Shown one piece after another: positions 9,202 to 16,577 of a stretch of 64,000 nt of DNA. Both the position numbers and the translations under genes were made by a program. The first letter of the stretch is position 1. Every line of letters begins with the position of its first letter. The notes under the pieces were generated by a model. The model did no database searches. It was not told the origin of the DNA and saw only the letters and a program-made list of their open reading frames with translations. Source of the stretch: Aliiroseovarius halocynthiae (GTDB lineage Bacteria; Pseudomonadota; Alphaproteobacteria; Rhodobacterales; Rhodobacteraceae); the NCBI RefSeq assembly GCF_007004645.1, contig NZ_ML660019.1:1384437-1448436 (forward strand), given 5' to 3'.

Positions 9202-9246
9202 TTGTATCAATACACCATGGCACAATAGCCGCATTGTATCAATACA
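9202..9246. promoter_or_regulatory. two direct repeats TTGTATCAATACA, candidate MocR operator
   Basis: The same 13 bases, TTGTATCAATACA, occur at 9202-9214 and 9234-9246, exactly 32 bp apart (about three helical turns, so on one face of the DNA). Each copy is itself nearly palindromic (TGTAT-N2-ATACA). They lie between the divergent MocR gene (start 9168) and DUF1127 gene (start 9263). The second copy ends 16 bases before the DUF1127 start, just ahead of its GGAG ribosome-binding site. Directly repeated sites are typical of dimeric MocR regulators such as PdxR and GabR (family knowledge). Confidence 0.7.
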
Positions 9247-9262
9247 ATACTTGGAGTTTAAG

Positions 9263-9496
9263 ATGGAACACGGAAACACGTACCGGCATGACCGGCTCGC
9301 CTTTCTTGACACAAACCGCCCACTGCCCGCTTTGGCAGAGGTCGCACTGATTGTCGCCGTTTCCGTCACCAAATGGCGCATGAACCGAAGCACTCGACGT
9401 GCGCTAAGGGATCTTCCGGATCACCTTCACAAGGACATCGGCATCAGCAAAACCGAAGCGCAGCTTGAGGCGGAAAAGCCCTTCTGGCGCGGCTGA
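9263..9496 (+). CDS. DUF1127-domain small protein
   Basis: A 77-residue basic protein. The C-terminal half (RRALRDLPDHLHKDIGISKTEAQLEAEKPFW) is the DUF1127 / YjiS-like domain, found in many small alphaproteobacterial proteins; some members bind RNA and affect small-RNA turnover (from family knowledge). The start at 9263 is supported by GGAG at 9253-9256 and by the divergent repeat region just upstream. A terminator follows at 9519, so the gene is monocistronic. Its position suggests it is the direct target of the MocR regulator. Confidence 0.85.
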   Translation: MEHGNTYRHDRLAFLDTNRPLPALAEVALIVAVSVTKWRMNRSTRRALRDLPDHLHKDIGISKTEAQLEAEKPFWRG

Positions 9497-9518
9497 CACC
9501 GAACCGAAACCTTTTCCT

Positions 9519-9546
9519 GGGCCGGGGTATTCCCCGGCCATTTTTT
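9519..9546 (+). terminator. Rho-independent terminator after the DUF1127 gene
   Basis: A perfect 9-bp GC-rich stem (9519-9527 with 9532-9540) on a 4-base loop is followed by TTTTTT (9541-9546). It overlaps the converging stop of the SLAC1 gene at 9545 and could work in both directions. Confidence 0.9.
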
Positions 9547-10540
9547 ATTCCGGAACGCAGATTTCGCCGCGAAGCATGGCTTTTCCAGTACGCCAGATCA
9601 GACCCGCAACTACCAAAACCAGTACAATCAATAGGATGAAGCCAATATTGTGATGCGTTCGTGAACCGTCCAGCTGCGCAAACCGGAAAGATGCGATCGA
9701 CAGCGCAGCAATGGGAAAACTCAGCGCCCACCAGCTGAGCGCGAAGGGGAGCTTTGCCAGGCGTGGCACCTGCGCGACCACAAGCGCCGCAAAGATATAG
9801 CCCGCATAAATCAAAAGCCGCGCGACGCCGTCGACGTCTCCGGTCATACTGACATAGGCCAGAAACGCGACCGAGGGTGGTGCAATCAGGATGACCATGG
9901 TTGGAAACAGGCGCGCAACGATTGGGTCGTGAAAGATCAACCGGTTCATCACCAGTGTCAGCAACACAATCCAGAAGATCATACCGCCGGAAAAGAACAG
10001 CCAGGACGTTTCGATATATCCCATACGGGCCCCCAGAACGGGTACAATCACATTGCCGACCGCCGGGATGAACCATGCCGGCGTCAAATGCCCCACCTGA
10101 AACGACCGATGGCTGATCCAGCCCGAGATCACAGCGATGGTCAGCACGCCCTGCCCAACAACACCGGCCAGCCACAAATACTCGGCCAGCACTTCATTGT
10201 AAGGGAAGGTTGCGGTGGCCAGGAGCAGAAGCGAGATCGAAATCGTGGGGAAGAACGCCAATTTCACCGGATGATGCCATTCCTCGGCCACGGCGCTGGG
10301 ATGGCGCAACGCTTTTGCGATATAGACCAATGAAGTCGCGACCATTATCGCCGCACCAATCAGCAACATCAGGGAAGAGGCATGCTTGAGAACCGGCATA
10401 GACGGTGCGCCTGCGTGCAACGCAAGCGTCAGCCCCATCACCCCCATCACAATGGCGAAAAACGTAACGGGGAAATGCGCCAATCGGTCGAACTCTTCCG
10501 GGGGGATGTTTGGGTCAGGAACCTGTGTCGTGTCATCCAT
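9545..10540 (-). CDS. SLAC1/TDT-family anion channel or tellurite-resistance (TehA-like) membrane protein
   Basis: A 331-residue protein with about ten hydrophobic segments from residue 25 on (e.g. VTFFAIVMGVMGLTLAL, WLFFSGGMIFWIVLLTLV, NIGFILLIVLVLVVAGLI). The pattern and length match the TDT/SLAC1 fold, which includes TehA, the yeast malate permease and the plant anion channel. The start at 10540 is chosen for GAGG placed about 11 bases upstream; the frame is open to 10606. A distant paralogue of the same family is at 46160-47158. The substrate cannot be read from sequence; small anions or monocarboxylates are possible. Confidence 0.8.
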   Translation of the reverse strand: MDDTTQVPDPNIPPEEFDRLAHFPVTFFAIVMGVMGLTLALHAGAPSMPVLKHASSLMLLIGAAIMVATSLVYIAKALRHPSAVAEEWHHPVKLAFFPTISISLLLLATATFPYNEVLAEYLWLAGVVGQGVLTIAVISGWISHRSFQVGHLTPAWFIPAVGNVIVPVLGARMGYIETSWLFFSGGMIFWIVLLTLVMNRLIFHDPIVARLFPTMVILIAPPSVAFLAYVSMTGDVDGVARLLIYAGYIFAALVVAQVPRLAKLPFALSWWALSFPIAALSIASFRFAQLDGSRTHHNIGFILLIVLVLVVAGLIWRTGKAMLRGEICVPE

Positions 10541-10602
10541 GGCGGGCACCTCGCGCAACATATCTTGTTTTTCTAATGTGGTGCGCCTTTCCCCTGCCCG
10601 GG

Positions 10603-11028
10603 TCAACCCCGTTCCGGCGGGATTGAATACGTCAAACTGGCGCGGGCCACGAGTTGGTCGCTGCCCTCGGAATAGATCAGAACATCACCTACGGCCAATA
10701 CCTTGCCCAGCTTGTGGATTGTCGCATGCGCAAGCAGATCGGCACCCGACGCTGGCTTGCGCATGAAATCAATTGAACAGTTGGTCGTGACCGCCAGCGC
10801 CTTGGGGCCAATCATCGCCAACACCGCCAGATACATCGCGACATCCGCCAGCGCGAACATGCTGGGGCCTGACACGGTGCCGCCGGGGCGCAGATGCTTT
10901 TTGCCAATACGCTTTCGGATGGTCGCACGCATCGGCGCAACTTCTGCCACTTCGAAATCGTCCGAGACCTGTGGGAACTGTTCGACCAAGAAGGCCTGCA
11001 ATTCACGTTGCGTCATTTTCAATTGCAT
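10603..11028 (-). CDS. PaaI-type hotdog-fold thioesterase
   Basis: A 141-residue protein. The segment LRPGGTVSGPSMFALADVAMYLAVLA carries the hotdog helix with its GxxxxxxxD pattern (Asp in ALADVAM), and TTNCSIDFMRKP the following strand, typical of the PaaI/YigI acyl-CoA thioesterase group. It probably hydrolyses an acyl-CoA in the cytoplasm; substrate unknown. It is divergent from an enoyl-CoA hydratase gene only 56 bases away, which fits a shared fatty-acid or CoA-ester context. It reads toward the SLAC1 gene with a 62-base gap. ATG at 11028 is taken as start; an upstream TTG is possible. Confidence 0.8.
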   Translation of the reverse strand: MQLKMTQRELQAFLVEQFPQVSDDFEVAEVAPMRATIRKRIGKKHLRPGGTVSGPSMFALADVAMYLAVLAMIGPKALAVTTNCSIDFMRKPASGADLLAHATIHKLGKVLAVGDVLIYSEGSDQLVARASLTYSIPPERG

Positions 11029-11084
11029 TGTTTCCCCCAAGTCACTTCACGCCTATCGTGGGCCCGACTTTGAGGGAGGACAAG

Positions 11085-11888
11085 ATGGCAGATCCAATTC
11101 TGATCCGCGAGGACGCAGCGTCAATTGCGCGATTGACGTTAAACAACCCCGGCGCGCTGAATGCGCTGTCAGACGCGATGCTCGCCGCGCTGAAATCCGA
11201 ACTTGAAGCGCTGGCCGAAGATAGCTCGATCCGGGCAATTGTGATCGCAGGCGCGGGTAAAGTGTTCTGCGCGGGCCATGACCTGAAGGAAATGACCGCA
11301 GGCCGCGCAGCCGAGGATTGCGGACAGGCCTATTTCAAAGATCTATTCACCCGCTGTGCCGAGGTCATGACCCTGATCCCCCGCCTGCCCCAGCCCGTCA
11401 TCGCAGAAATCCACGGCATCGCCACCGCCGCGGGCTGCCAACTGGCTGCGACCTGCGATATGGCCGTCGCCGCCGAGGGCACGCGATTTGGCGTAAACGG
11501 TGTGAATATCGGGCTCTTTTGCTCAACCCCGATGGTCGCGCTGACCCGCAACGTGCCGCGCAAGGTCGCCTTCGAGATGCTGACCACCGGCGAATTTATC
11601 GACGCGGCCCGCGCCCGCGAAGTTGGATTGGTCAATCGCGTCGTGCCCCATGAGGACTTGCGCGCCGCAACGGACGAGCTGGCAGCGACGGTCGCTTCGA
11701 AACTGGGGGCGGCCGTGAAGATCGGTAAGTCTGCCTTCTATGATCAGGCCCTGATGAATCTGGAAGAGGCGTACGCCTTCACCGGCAACGTGATGGCCGA
11801 AAACATGATGCTGCGCGATACGGCCGAGGGCATTCAGGCTTTTATTGAAAAGCGCAAACCAAACTGGCCTCAGAACGAAGACGCCTAA
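11085..11888 (+). CDS. enoyl-CoA hydratase/isomerase family protein
   Basis: A 267-residue crotonase-fold enzyme, the usual family length. Oxyanion-hole motifs are visible: AGKVFCAGHDLKEM (about 59-72) and HGIATAAGCQLAATCDMAVA (about 107-126). The second motif lacks the usual glutamate of mitochondrial-type hydratases at the first catalytic position (AAGCQLAA), so activity may differ from classical 2-enoyl-CoA hydration. Start 11085 is supported by GAGGGAGGA just upstream. Its stop overlaps by 4 bases the stop of the converging amidotransferase gene. Confidence 0.85.
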   Translation: MADPILIREDAASIARLTLNNPGALNALSDAMLAALKSELEALAEDSSIRAIVIAGAGKVFCAGHDLKEMTAGRAAEDCGQAYFKDLFTRCAEVMTLIPRLPQPVIAEIHGIATAAGCQLAATCDMAVAAEGTRFGVNGVNIGLFCSTPMVALTRNVPRKVAFEMLTTGEFIDAARAREVGLVNRVVPHEDLRAATDELAATVASKLGAAVKIGKSAFYDQALMNLEEAYAFTGNVMAENMMLRDTAEGIQAFIEKRKPNWPQNEDA

Positions 11889-12661
11889 GGCTGAAACGGC
11901 TCTACTGTCACATCGCACCCGTGGAACTGCGCGATGTGACCGGGCTGCAAACAAATCCAACCATCTTCGTTCCGGTCCAAAGGCTCGGATACGACGGCCC
12001 AGCCCTGACGGCTTTCCGACCACCGATAATATACCGACGGTGCATATGTGTCTGACGCACAACGTGCCGCCCAAAGGGATGTGCCGTCAGACAAAGCGGC
12101 CGACAGGCGTAAGTGTGGCGCATAACCGAATTCACGCGACAGACCCGCAAGCTCCCGCGTCGCGTGCTCTAAGGCTTGCGGCACGTTTACCCCCTGCCCG
12201 ATCGCGTCCATTGTAAGCAAAAACAGGACTTCGCTGTCTGTGGCCCCCTGCCGTTTGCCGTAAAGCGCATCGGGGATCAGCATGTCTGCCTGTTTGCGGA
12301 AGGTTTCGAACCCTCCGATCTGCCCATTATGCATGAAGCTCCATTGCTTATGGGAAAACGGATGGCAGTTGTTGCGACTGGTCGCCGATCCAGTAGACGC
12401 CCGCACATGGGCCAGAAACAGGCGCGATTTCACCTGATGTGCAATGGCCCGTAAATTTGGATCAGACCACGCAGGAAGCACATCTCGATACAACCCCGGC
12501 TCGGCGCGGTGGTCGTACCACGCCACCCCAAACCCATCGGCGTTGATGGCGGTTTTCGCCTCCTCCGCTTCCTGACTTTGCTGAATCAAAGAATGGCCGG
12601 GCTGGACCACAACCTCTTCCATGAAAATAGGTGCGCCCAAATAGGCTGCCCAACGGCACAT
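11885..12661 (-). CDS. class II glutamine amidotransferase (YafJ/EgtC-like)
   Basis: A 258-residue N-terminal-nucleophile hydrolase. After removal of Met, Cys2 (MCRWAAYLG) would be the catalytic N-terminus. Other family marks are NADGFGVAWYDHR (40-52), LAHVRASTGS (83-92), NCHPF and FMHNGQIGGF (109-118). This is the short stand-alone form, like YafJ or the ergothioneine gene EgtC. No egtB/egtD genes are adjacent, so a role in ergothioneine synthesis is not supported. It overlaps the converging enoyl-CoA hydratase gene tail to tail. Confidence 0.88.
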   Translation of the reverse strand: MCRWAAYLGAPIFMEEVVVQPGHSLIQQSQEAEEAKTAINADGFGVAWYDHRAEPGLYRDVLPAWSDPNLRAIAHQVKSRLFLAHVRASTGSATSRNNCHPFSHKQWSFMHNGQIGGFETFRKQADMLIPDALYGKRQGATDSEVLFLLTMDAIGQGVNVPQALEHATRELAGLSREFGYAPHLRLSAALSDGTSLWAARCASDTYAPSVYYRWSESRQGWAVVSEPLDRNEDGWICLQPGHIAQFHGCDVTVEPFQP

Positions 12662-12697
12662 ACTGCCCCCTTGCGTTCCAATCTTACCCTAACGGGA

Positions 12698-12904
12698 TTA
12701 CTGGCCCCGATTATGGGTCTTTGCGTAAAGCTTTGCGATAATGCGGCTGCCTGTCTTCTCAAATGCTGCCGGAATGATCGCGTGTATAAGGGCTGCGCCT
12801 GCCGCCAGAAAGAGCCAGAAACTGAACGTCGCCGCAAATTTGGCGTGTTCCAGATAGGTCTCGTCGACGGATTGCGGGTGCTCGATAAAAATGCGGTTGA
12901 TCAT
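12698..12904 (-). CDS. DUF6356-type small membrane protein
   Basis: A 68-residue protein that starts MINRIFIEHPQSVDETY and has one strong hydrophobic segment (FSFWLFLAAGAALIHAIIPAAF, about 28-49), then a basic tail. This is the pattern of DUF6356, a family common in Rhodobacterales and sometimes misnamed capsule biosynthesis protein. Start 12904 is supported by GGAG 8 bases upstream; the frame extends to 13078 but overlaps the Lrp promoter region. Function unknown. It is divergent from the Lrp gene. Confidence 0.8.
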   Translation of the reverse strand: MINRIFIEHPQSVDETYLEHAKFAATFSFWLFLAAGAALIHAIIPAAFEKTGSRIIAKLYAKTHNRGQ

Positions 12905-12967
12905 GATATGTCTCCTGTCAGCGTGGCAACATGATACCAAGCATCGCGCTACATATGTCCCAAAGTT

Positions 12968-12981
12968 ACGCGCATACGCGT
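12968..12981. promoter_or_regulatory. inverted repeat ACGCG-N4-CGCGT in the Lrp upstream region
   Basis: A 5-bp inverted repeat (12968-12972 and 12977-12981) lies 34 bases before the start of the Lrp-family gene. A related GCGTGA half follows at 12987. Lrp/AsnC regulators usually control their own or the divergent gene, so this is a candidate site, but the repeat is short. Confidence 0.3.
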
Positions 12982-13015
12982 TGATTGCGTGACATTTTCC
13001 CACTATCATCCCTAC

Positions 13016-13474
13016 ATGGATAACATTGACACAATAGATCGCAGAATCCTGAGTGCCCTTCAACAGGACGCAGATCAAAGCCTCGAAGATCTGGGCGCGA
13101 AGGTGGGCTTATCGCGCAATGCGTGCTGGCGGCGCGTCCGTATCCTTCAGGAAAGTGGCGTCATTCGCAAACGCGTCGCGCTGTTAGATCCGCAGAAATT
13201 GGGGCTTGGCCTATCTGTGTTTATTCAGGTCCGCACCTCGAACCATGACCCTGACTGGTTGGACAAATTCGCGCGCGCGGTCAAGCTGATGCCCGAGATC
13301 CTGGGCGCCTATCGCATGACCGGCGATCTGGACTATTTGATCCACGCCCGCGTCAGTGACGTGAAAGACTATGACGCGCTGTATCAACGTCTGATCGCGA
13401 AAGTAGACCTAAGCGACGTCTCTGCCAGCTTTGTCATGGAAGAGTTGAAGGAAACGACAGAATTGTCGCTTTGA
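13016..13474 (+). CDS. Lrp/AsnC-family transcriptional regulator
   Basis: A 152-residue regulator of standard length. The N-terminal helix-turn-helix covers residues 1-60 (DRRILSALQQDADQSLEDLGAKVGLSRNACWRRV) and the RAM/AsnC effector domain follows (e.g. AYRMTGDLDYLIHARVSD, 99-116). It is divergent from a small membrane protein gene and lies 56 bases upstream of an SMR exporter gene on the same strand, so both are candidate targets. The effector, probably an amino acid, cannot be told. Confidence 0.92.
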   Translation: MDNIDTIDRRILSALQQDADQSLEDLGAKVGLSRNACWRRVRILQESGVIRKRVALLDPQKLGLGLSVFIQVRTSNHDPDWLDKFARAVKLMPEILGAYRMTGDLDYLIHARVSDVKDYDALYQRLIAKVDLSDVSASFVMEELKETTELSL

Positions 13475-13530
13475 AGCCTGACAGAACAGGCGGCGCGACG
13501 TAGATGGGGTGAAACATCGAAAGCAGCGCC

Positions 13531-13860
13531 ATGCCCTATCTGATCCTAATCCTCGCCGTCATTGCAGAGACCATTGGCACAACCGCACTACAAGCCAGCC
13601 AACAGTTCACGCGTCTCGGCCCATCGCTGACGGTTGTTGTGGCTTACGCCATCAGCTTTTTCCTGTTGGGGTGGGCGCTGAAATACATGGCGGTTGGTGT
13701 GGCCTATGCCATCTGGTCGGGGCTTGGGATCGTCCTGATCGCTGCGATTGGCTATGCCTTATTTGGTCAGAAACTGGACATGCCCGCGCTTCTGGGTCTG
13801 TCCATGATCCTCGGCGGTATTCTGGTCATTCACTTGTTTTCGCAGTCCGCCCAGCACTGA
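13531..13860 (+). CDS. small multidrug resistance (SMR) family transporter
   Basis: A 109-residue protein with four hydrophobic segments. Glu13 in AVIAETIGTTALQAS is the membrane-embedded glutamate that couples proton exchange in EmrE. The YAIWSGLGIV motif (58-67) and GQKLD loop are typical of the EmrE/Qac branch and not of the guanidine exporters (Gdx/SugE). It probably exports cationic compounds. No guanidine riboswitch was recognised in the 56 bases between the Lrp gene and this one. Confidence 0.92.
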   Translation: MPYLILILAVIAETIGTTALQASQQFTRLGPSLTVVVAYAISFFLLGWALKYMAVGVAYAIWSGLGIVLIAAIGYALFGQKLDMPALLGLSMILGGILVIHLFSQSAQH

Positions 13861-13962
13861 ACACGCGAAATACCTGCATTTGCGCGCATTTCTACTGGCA
13901 ATCGCGCCACAACCGGGCTATGCGCGCCCTAACTTATCCCTTTTCATTCGAAGGTGGCCCTT

Positions 13963-15783
13963 ATGGACCTGCGCAATATTGCGATCATCGCCCACGTTGA
14001 CCACGGCAAGACGACCCTTGTTGACGAGCTTCTGAAACAATCCGGTGCGTTCCGGGAAAACCAGGCCGTGGCCGAACGCGCCATGGACAATGACGCCATC
14101 GAGCGCGAGCGTGGCATCACGATTTTCGCCAAGCCGACATCGGTCGAATGGAAGAACACCCGCATCAACATCGTTGACACCCCCGGCCACGCCGACTTCG
14201 GTGGCGAGGTTGAGCGCATCCTGTCGATGGTTGACGGTGTTGTGCTGCTGGTGGACGCCGCTGAAGGCCCGATGCCGCAAACGAAGTTCGTGACCGCGAA
14301 AGCACTGGCGCTGGGCCTGCGCCCGATCGTTGTTCTGAACAAAGTGGACAAACCCGACGCGGAACCTGACCGCGCGCTGGACGAATGCTTTGACCTGTTT
14401 GCCAGCCTTGAAGCCACCGAAGACCAGCTCGATTTCCCGCATATGTATGCCTCGGGCCGTTCGGGCTGGGCCGATCACGAGCTGGACGGACCGCGCGAAG
14501 ACCTGCACGCCTTGTTTGACCTGATCGTCAACCACGTCCCTGCCCCCAAGCAGATCGCGTATCAGGACCAAGATTTCCGCATGCTGGCCACCACGCTGGG
14601 ATCCGACCCGTTTGTGGGCCGTATTCTGACCGGTCGCGTTGAAAGCGGCACGCTGAGAGTCGGCGCAACCGTTCAAGCCCTTAGCCGCATCGGCCAAAAA
14701 ATCGAACAATTCCGCGTCACGAAAATCCGCGCGTTCCGCGGCTTGGAAGAGGCCGACATCGAAGAAGCACAGGCCGGTGACATCGTTTCGATCGCAGGCA
14801 TGGCAAAAGCCACGGTTGCAGACACGATCTGTGCGCTGGCAGTTGATACTCCGCTAGATGCCCAACCCATCGATCCGCCTACCATCACCGTGACGTTCGG
14901 CATCAATGACAGCCCCCTGGCGGGCCGCGACGGCAAGAAAGTTCAGTCGCGCGTCATCCGTGATCGCTTGATGAAAGAAGCGGAATCGAACGTTGCCATC
15001 AAAATCGCAGACACCCCCGGCGGTGAGGCTTTCGAAGTCTCAGGCCGCGGCGAACTTCAGATGGGCGTTCTGATCGAAAACATGCGTCGCGAAGGGTTCG
15101 AGCTGTCGATCTCGCGCCCGCAGGTGATCATGAAAGAAGAAAACGGTGTCCGCATGGAACCCGTCGAAGAAGCCACAATCGATGTGGATGACGAATATTC
15201 CGGTGCCGTGATCGAGAAACTGACCGGCGCCCGCAAGGGCGAGCTGGTCGAGATGAAACCCGCTGGCGCAGGCAAAACACGTATCATCGCGCATGTGCCA
15301 TCGCGTGGCCTGATCGGCTATCACGGCGAGTTTCTGACCGACACCCGCGGAACCGGCGTTCTGAACCGCGTGTTCCACGGCTGGACTGCGCATAAAGGCG
15401 CCATTCCCGGCCGTCGCGCTGGCGTTCTGATCTCGATGGAGAACGGCCAATCGGTCGCCTTCGCCCTTTGGAACCTTGAAGATCGCGGCAAGATGTTCAT
15501 CGGCGCGCAGGAAGACGTCTATCAAGGCATGATCATTGGCGAGCATTCGCGTGAAAACGATCTGGAAGTAAACCCGCTGAAAGGTAAGAAGCTGACCAAC
15601 GTGCGTGCTTCGGGCACCGATGAGGCGGTTCGCCTGACCACGCCCGTAACCCTGTCGCTGGAAGAGGCCATCGCCTATATCAACGACGACGAGCTGGTTG
15701 AAGTCACGCCCGAAAACGTGCGCCTGCGTAAACGCTATCTGGACCCGCATGAACGCAAGCGGATGGCAAAAGCCGCGCAGTAA
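13963..15783 (+). CDS. typA: translational GTPase TypA/BipA
   Basis: A 606-residue ribosome-binding GTPase. G motifs are clear: AHVDHGKTT (G1, about 10-18), RGITI (G2), DTPGHADF (G3) and NKVDKPDA (G4). The C-terminal BipA-specific domain includes RIIAHVPSRGLIGYHGEF and the KKLTNVRASGTDE segment. Start 13963 is preferred because AAGG lies 8 bases before it; a GTG at 13954 would add three residues. BipA helps 50S assembly under stress. A terminator follows directly. Confidence 0.97.
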   Translation: MDLRNIAIIAHVDHGKTTLVDELLKQSGAFRENQAVAERAMDNDAIERERGITIFAKPTSVEWKNTRINIVDTPGHADFGGEVERILSMVDGVVLLVDAAEGPMPQTKFVTAKALALGLRPIVVLNKVDKPDAEPDRALDECFDLFASLEATEDQLDFPHMYASGRSGWADHELDGPREDLHALFDLIVNHVPAPKQIAYQDQDFRMLATTLGSDPFVGRILTGRVESGTLRVGATVQALSRIGQKIEQFRVTKIRAFRGLEEADIEEAQAGDIVSIAGMAKATVADTICALAVDTPLDAQPIDPPTITVTFGINDSPLAGRDGKKVQSRVIRDRLMKEAESNVAIKIADTPGGEAFEVSGRGELQMGVLIENMRREGFELSISRPQVIMKEENGVRMEPVEEATIDVDDEYSGAVIEKLTGARKGELVEMKPAGAGKTRIIAHVPSRGLIGYHGEFLTDTRGTGVLNRVFHGWTAHKGAIPGRRAGVLISMENGQSVAFALWNLEDRGKMFIGAQEDVYQGMIIGEHSRENDLEVNPLKGKKLTNVRASGTDEAVRLTTPVTLSLEEAIAYINDDELVEVTPENVRLRKRYLDPHERKRMAKAAQ

Positions 15784-15787
15784 AATG

Positions 15788-15812
15788 AAAGGGGCCGCAA
15801 GGCCCCTTTTTC
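15788..15812. terminator. bidirectional Rho-independent terminator, typA / unknown gene
   Basis: A perfect 9-bp stem (15788-15796 with 15801-15809) on a GCAA tetraloop, with T residues after it on the plus strand and A-rich sequence before it. It sits exactly between the converging stops at 15783 and 15813. Confidence 0.85.
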
Positions 15813-16223
15813 CTATCTAGGTGTATCCGAAAACGGATCGGCGACAACTTGAACATTGTCCTCATAAATAATCCGACCGGGTCGTCGCGTTTTCAGCACC
15901 TCGACTGGATAGTCCCACTCACCCAACAGGGTTTTAAGCTGCCACATCTTTTGAACATAAACGGTAGCAGAAGGTTTGAACCAACTTAGTCCTCTGGTGA
16001 AGTCGCTGTGAGAGTCGTTCTTCTTCCTGCTAAATTTGTCTGGAGCGTCAAGATACTCTTCAAACCACCCCAGAAGATCGAGAAGGATCTCTAAGCTAAT
16101 TTTGTCGACGTCATTCCGGTATTTGAGCTCATAGGCAGCACAGAAAATCCCGGGCCGCGCATCAAATCCGTCGATATTTCCCGGTACGACCATCCGTACG
16201 TAAACCGGTTGAGTTTCACTCAT
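15813..16223 (-). CDS. hypothetical protein, translationally coupled to DUF1330 gene
   Basis: A 136-residue protein that I do not recognise. It begins MSETQPVYVRMVVPGNIDGFD, has an acidic, aromatic middle (LLDLLGWFEEYLDAPDKF) and a basic stretch (KTRRPGRIIYED). It has no signal peptide and no membrane segment. Its ATG at 16223 lies inside the end of the DUF1330 gene, overlapping it by 8 bases, so translation is probably coupled. The base composition is lower in GC than its neighbours, which could mean recent acquisition. It ends at the shared terminator with typA. Confidence 0.65.
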   Translation of the reverse strand: MSETQPVYVRMVVPGNIDGFDARPGIFCAAYELKYRNDVDKISLEILLDLLGWFEEYLDAPDKFSRKKNDSHSDFTRGLSWFKPSATVYVQKMWQLKTLLGEWDYPVEVLKTRRPGRIIYEDNVQVVADPFSDTPR

Positions 16224-16503
16224 CCGTCTCGACAATCAAAAGCTCGCGCTCGGACGCGTTGCGCGCATGGCTGAGCGCCTCCTGATACTCTGGAGAGTGA
16301 TAGCAAGCTTCGGCGGCTTCAACGCTTTCAAACTTGGCAACGACATTGCGCGGGCGGTCTTTGCCTTCGAGCTGCACATAGCGTCCGCCACGGGCGATGA
16401 ACTTGCCGCCATGTTTGGCGACCGCGGGTCCGGCCAGTTTGGCGTATTTACCGTAAGATTCTTCGTCTGTGACAGTGACGTGAGCAATCCAAAGGGCGGG
16501 CAT
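16216..16503 (-). CDS. DUF1330 protein
   Basis: A 95-residue protein of the DUF1330 family, a ferredoxin-like dimeric alpha-beta-barrel fold. Marks are YGKYAKLAGPAVAKHGGKFIARGG (17-40) and NVVAKFESVEAAEACYHSPEYQEA (53-76). Members resemble antibiotic-biosynthesis-type monooxygenases, but their reaction is mostly unknown. It lies 75 bases downstream of alaS, with the alaS terminator between, and overlaps the next unknown gene. Confidence 0.9.
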   Translation of the reverse strand: MPALWIAHVTVTDEESYGKYAKLAGPAVAKHGGKFIARGGRYVQLEGKDRPRNVVAKFESVEAAEACYHSPEYQEALSHARNASERELLIVETDE

Positions 16504-16520
16504 GATGTGTCTCCTTAACG

Positions 16521-16552
16521 AAAAAACCGCGTATCGGGGAAACGATACGCGG
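16521..16552 (-). terminator. Rho-independent terminator after alaS
   Basis: Read on the minus strand, a perfect 10-bp stem (16543-16552 with 16527-16536) on a 6-base loop is followed by TTTTTT (complement of 16521-16526). It lies 26 bases past the alaS stop. Confidence 0.92.
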
Positions 16553-16577
16553 CCTTTTTGTGTTTGGAAAGGGTGGT

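Noticed and set aside
9169-9393. 75-codon N-terminal extension of the MocR gene
   Set aside because: It would translate the operator repeats and the opposite DUF1127 gene start. The GntR domain begins only a few residues after 9168.
13475-13530. Possible guanidine (mini-ykkC) riboswitch before the SMR gene
   Set aside because: The leader is only 56 bases and lacks the paired ACGR hairpins; the protein also looks EmrE-like, not Gdx-like.
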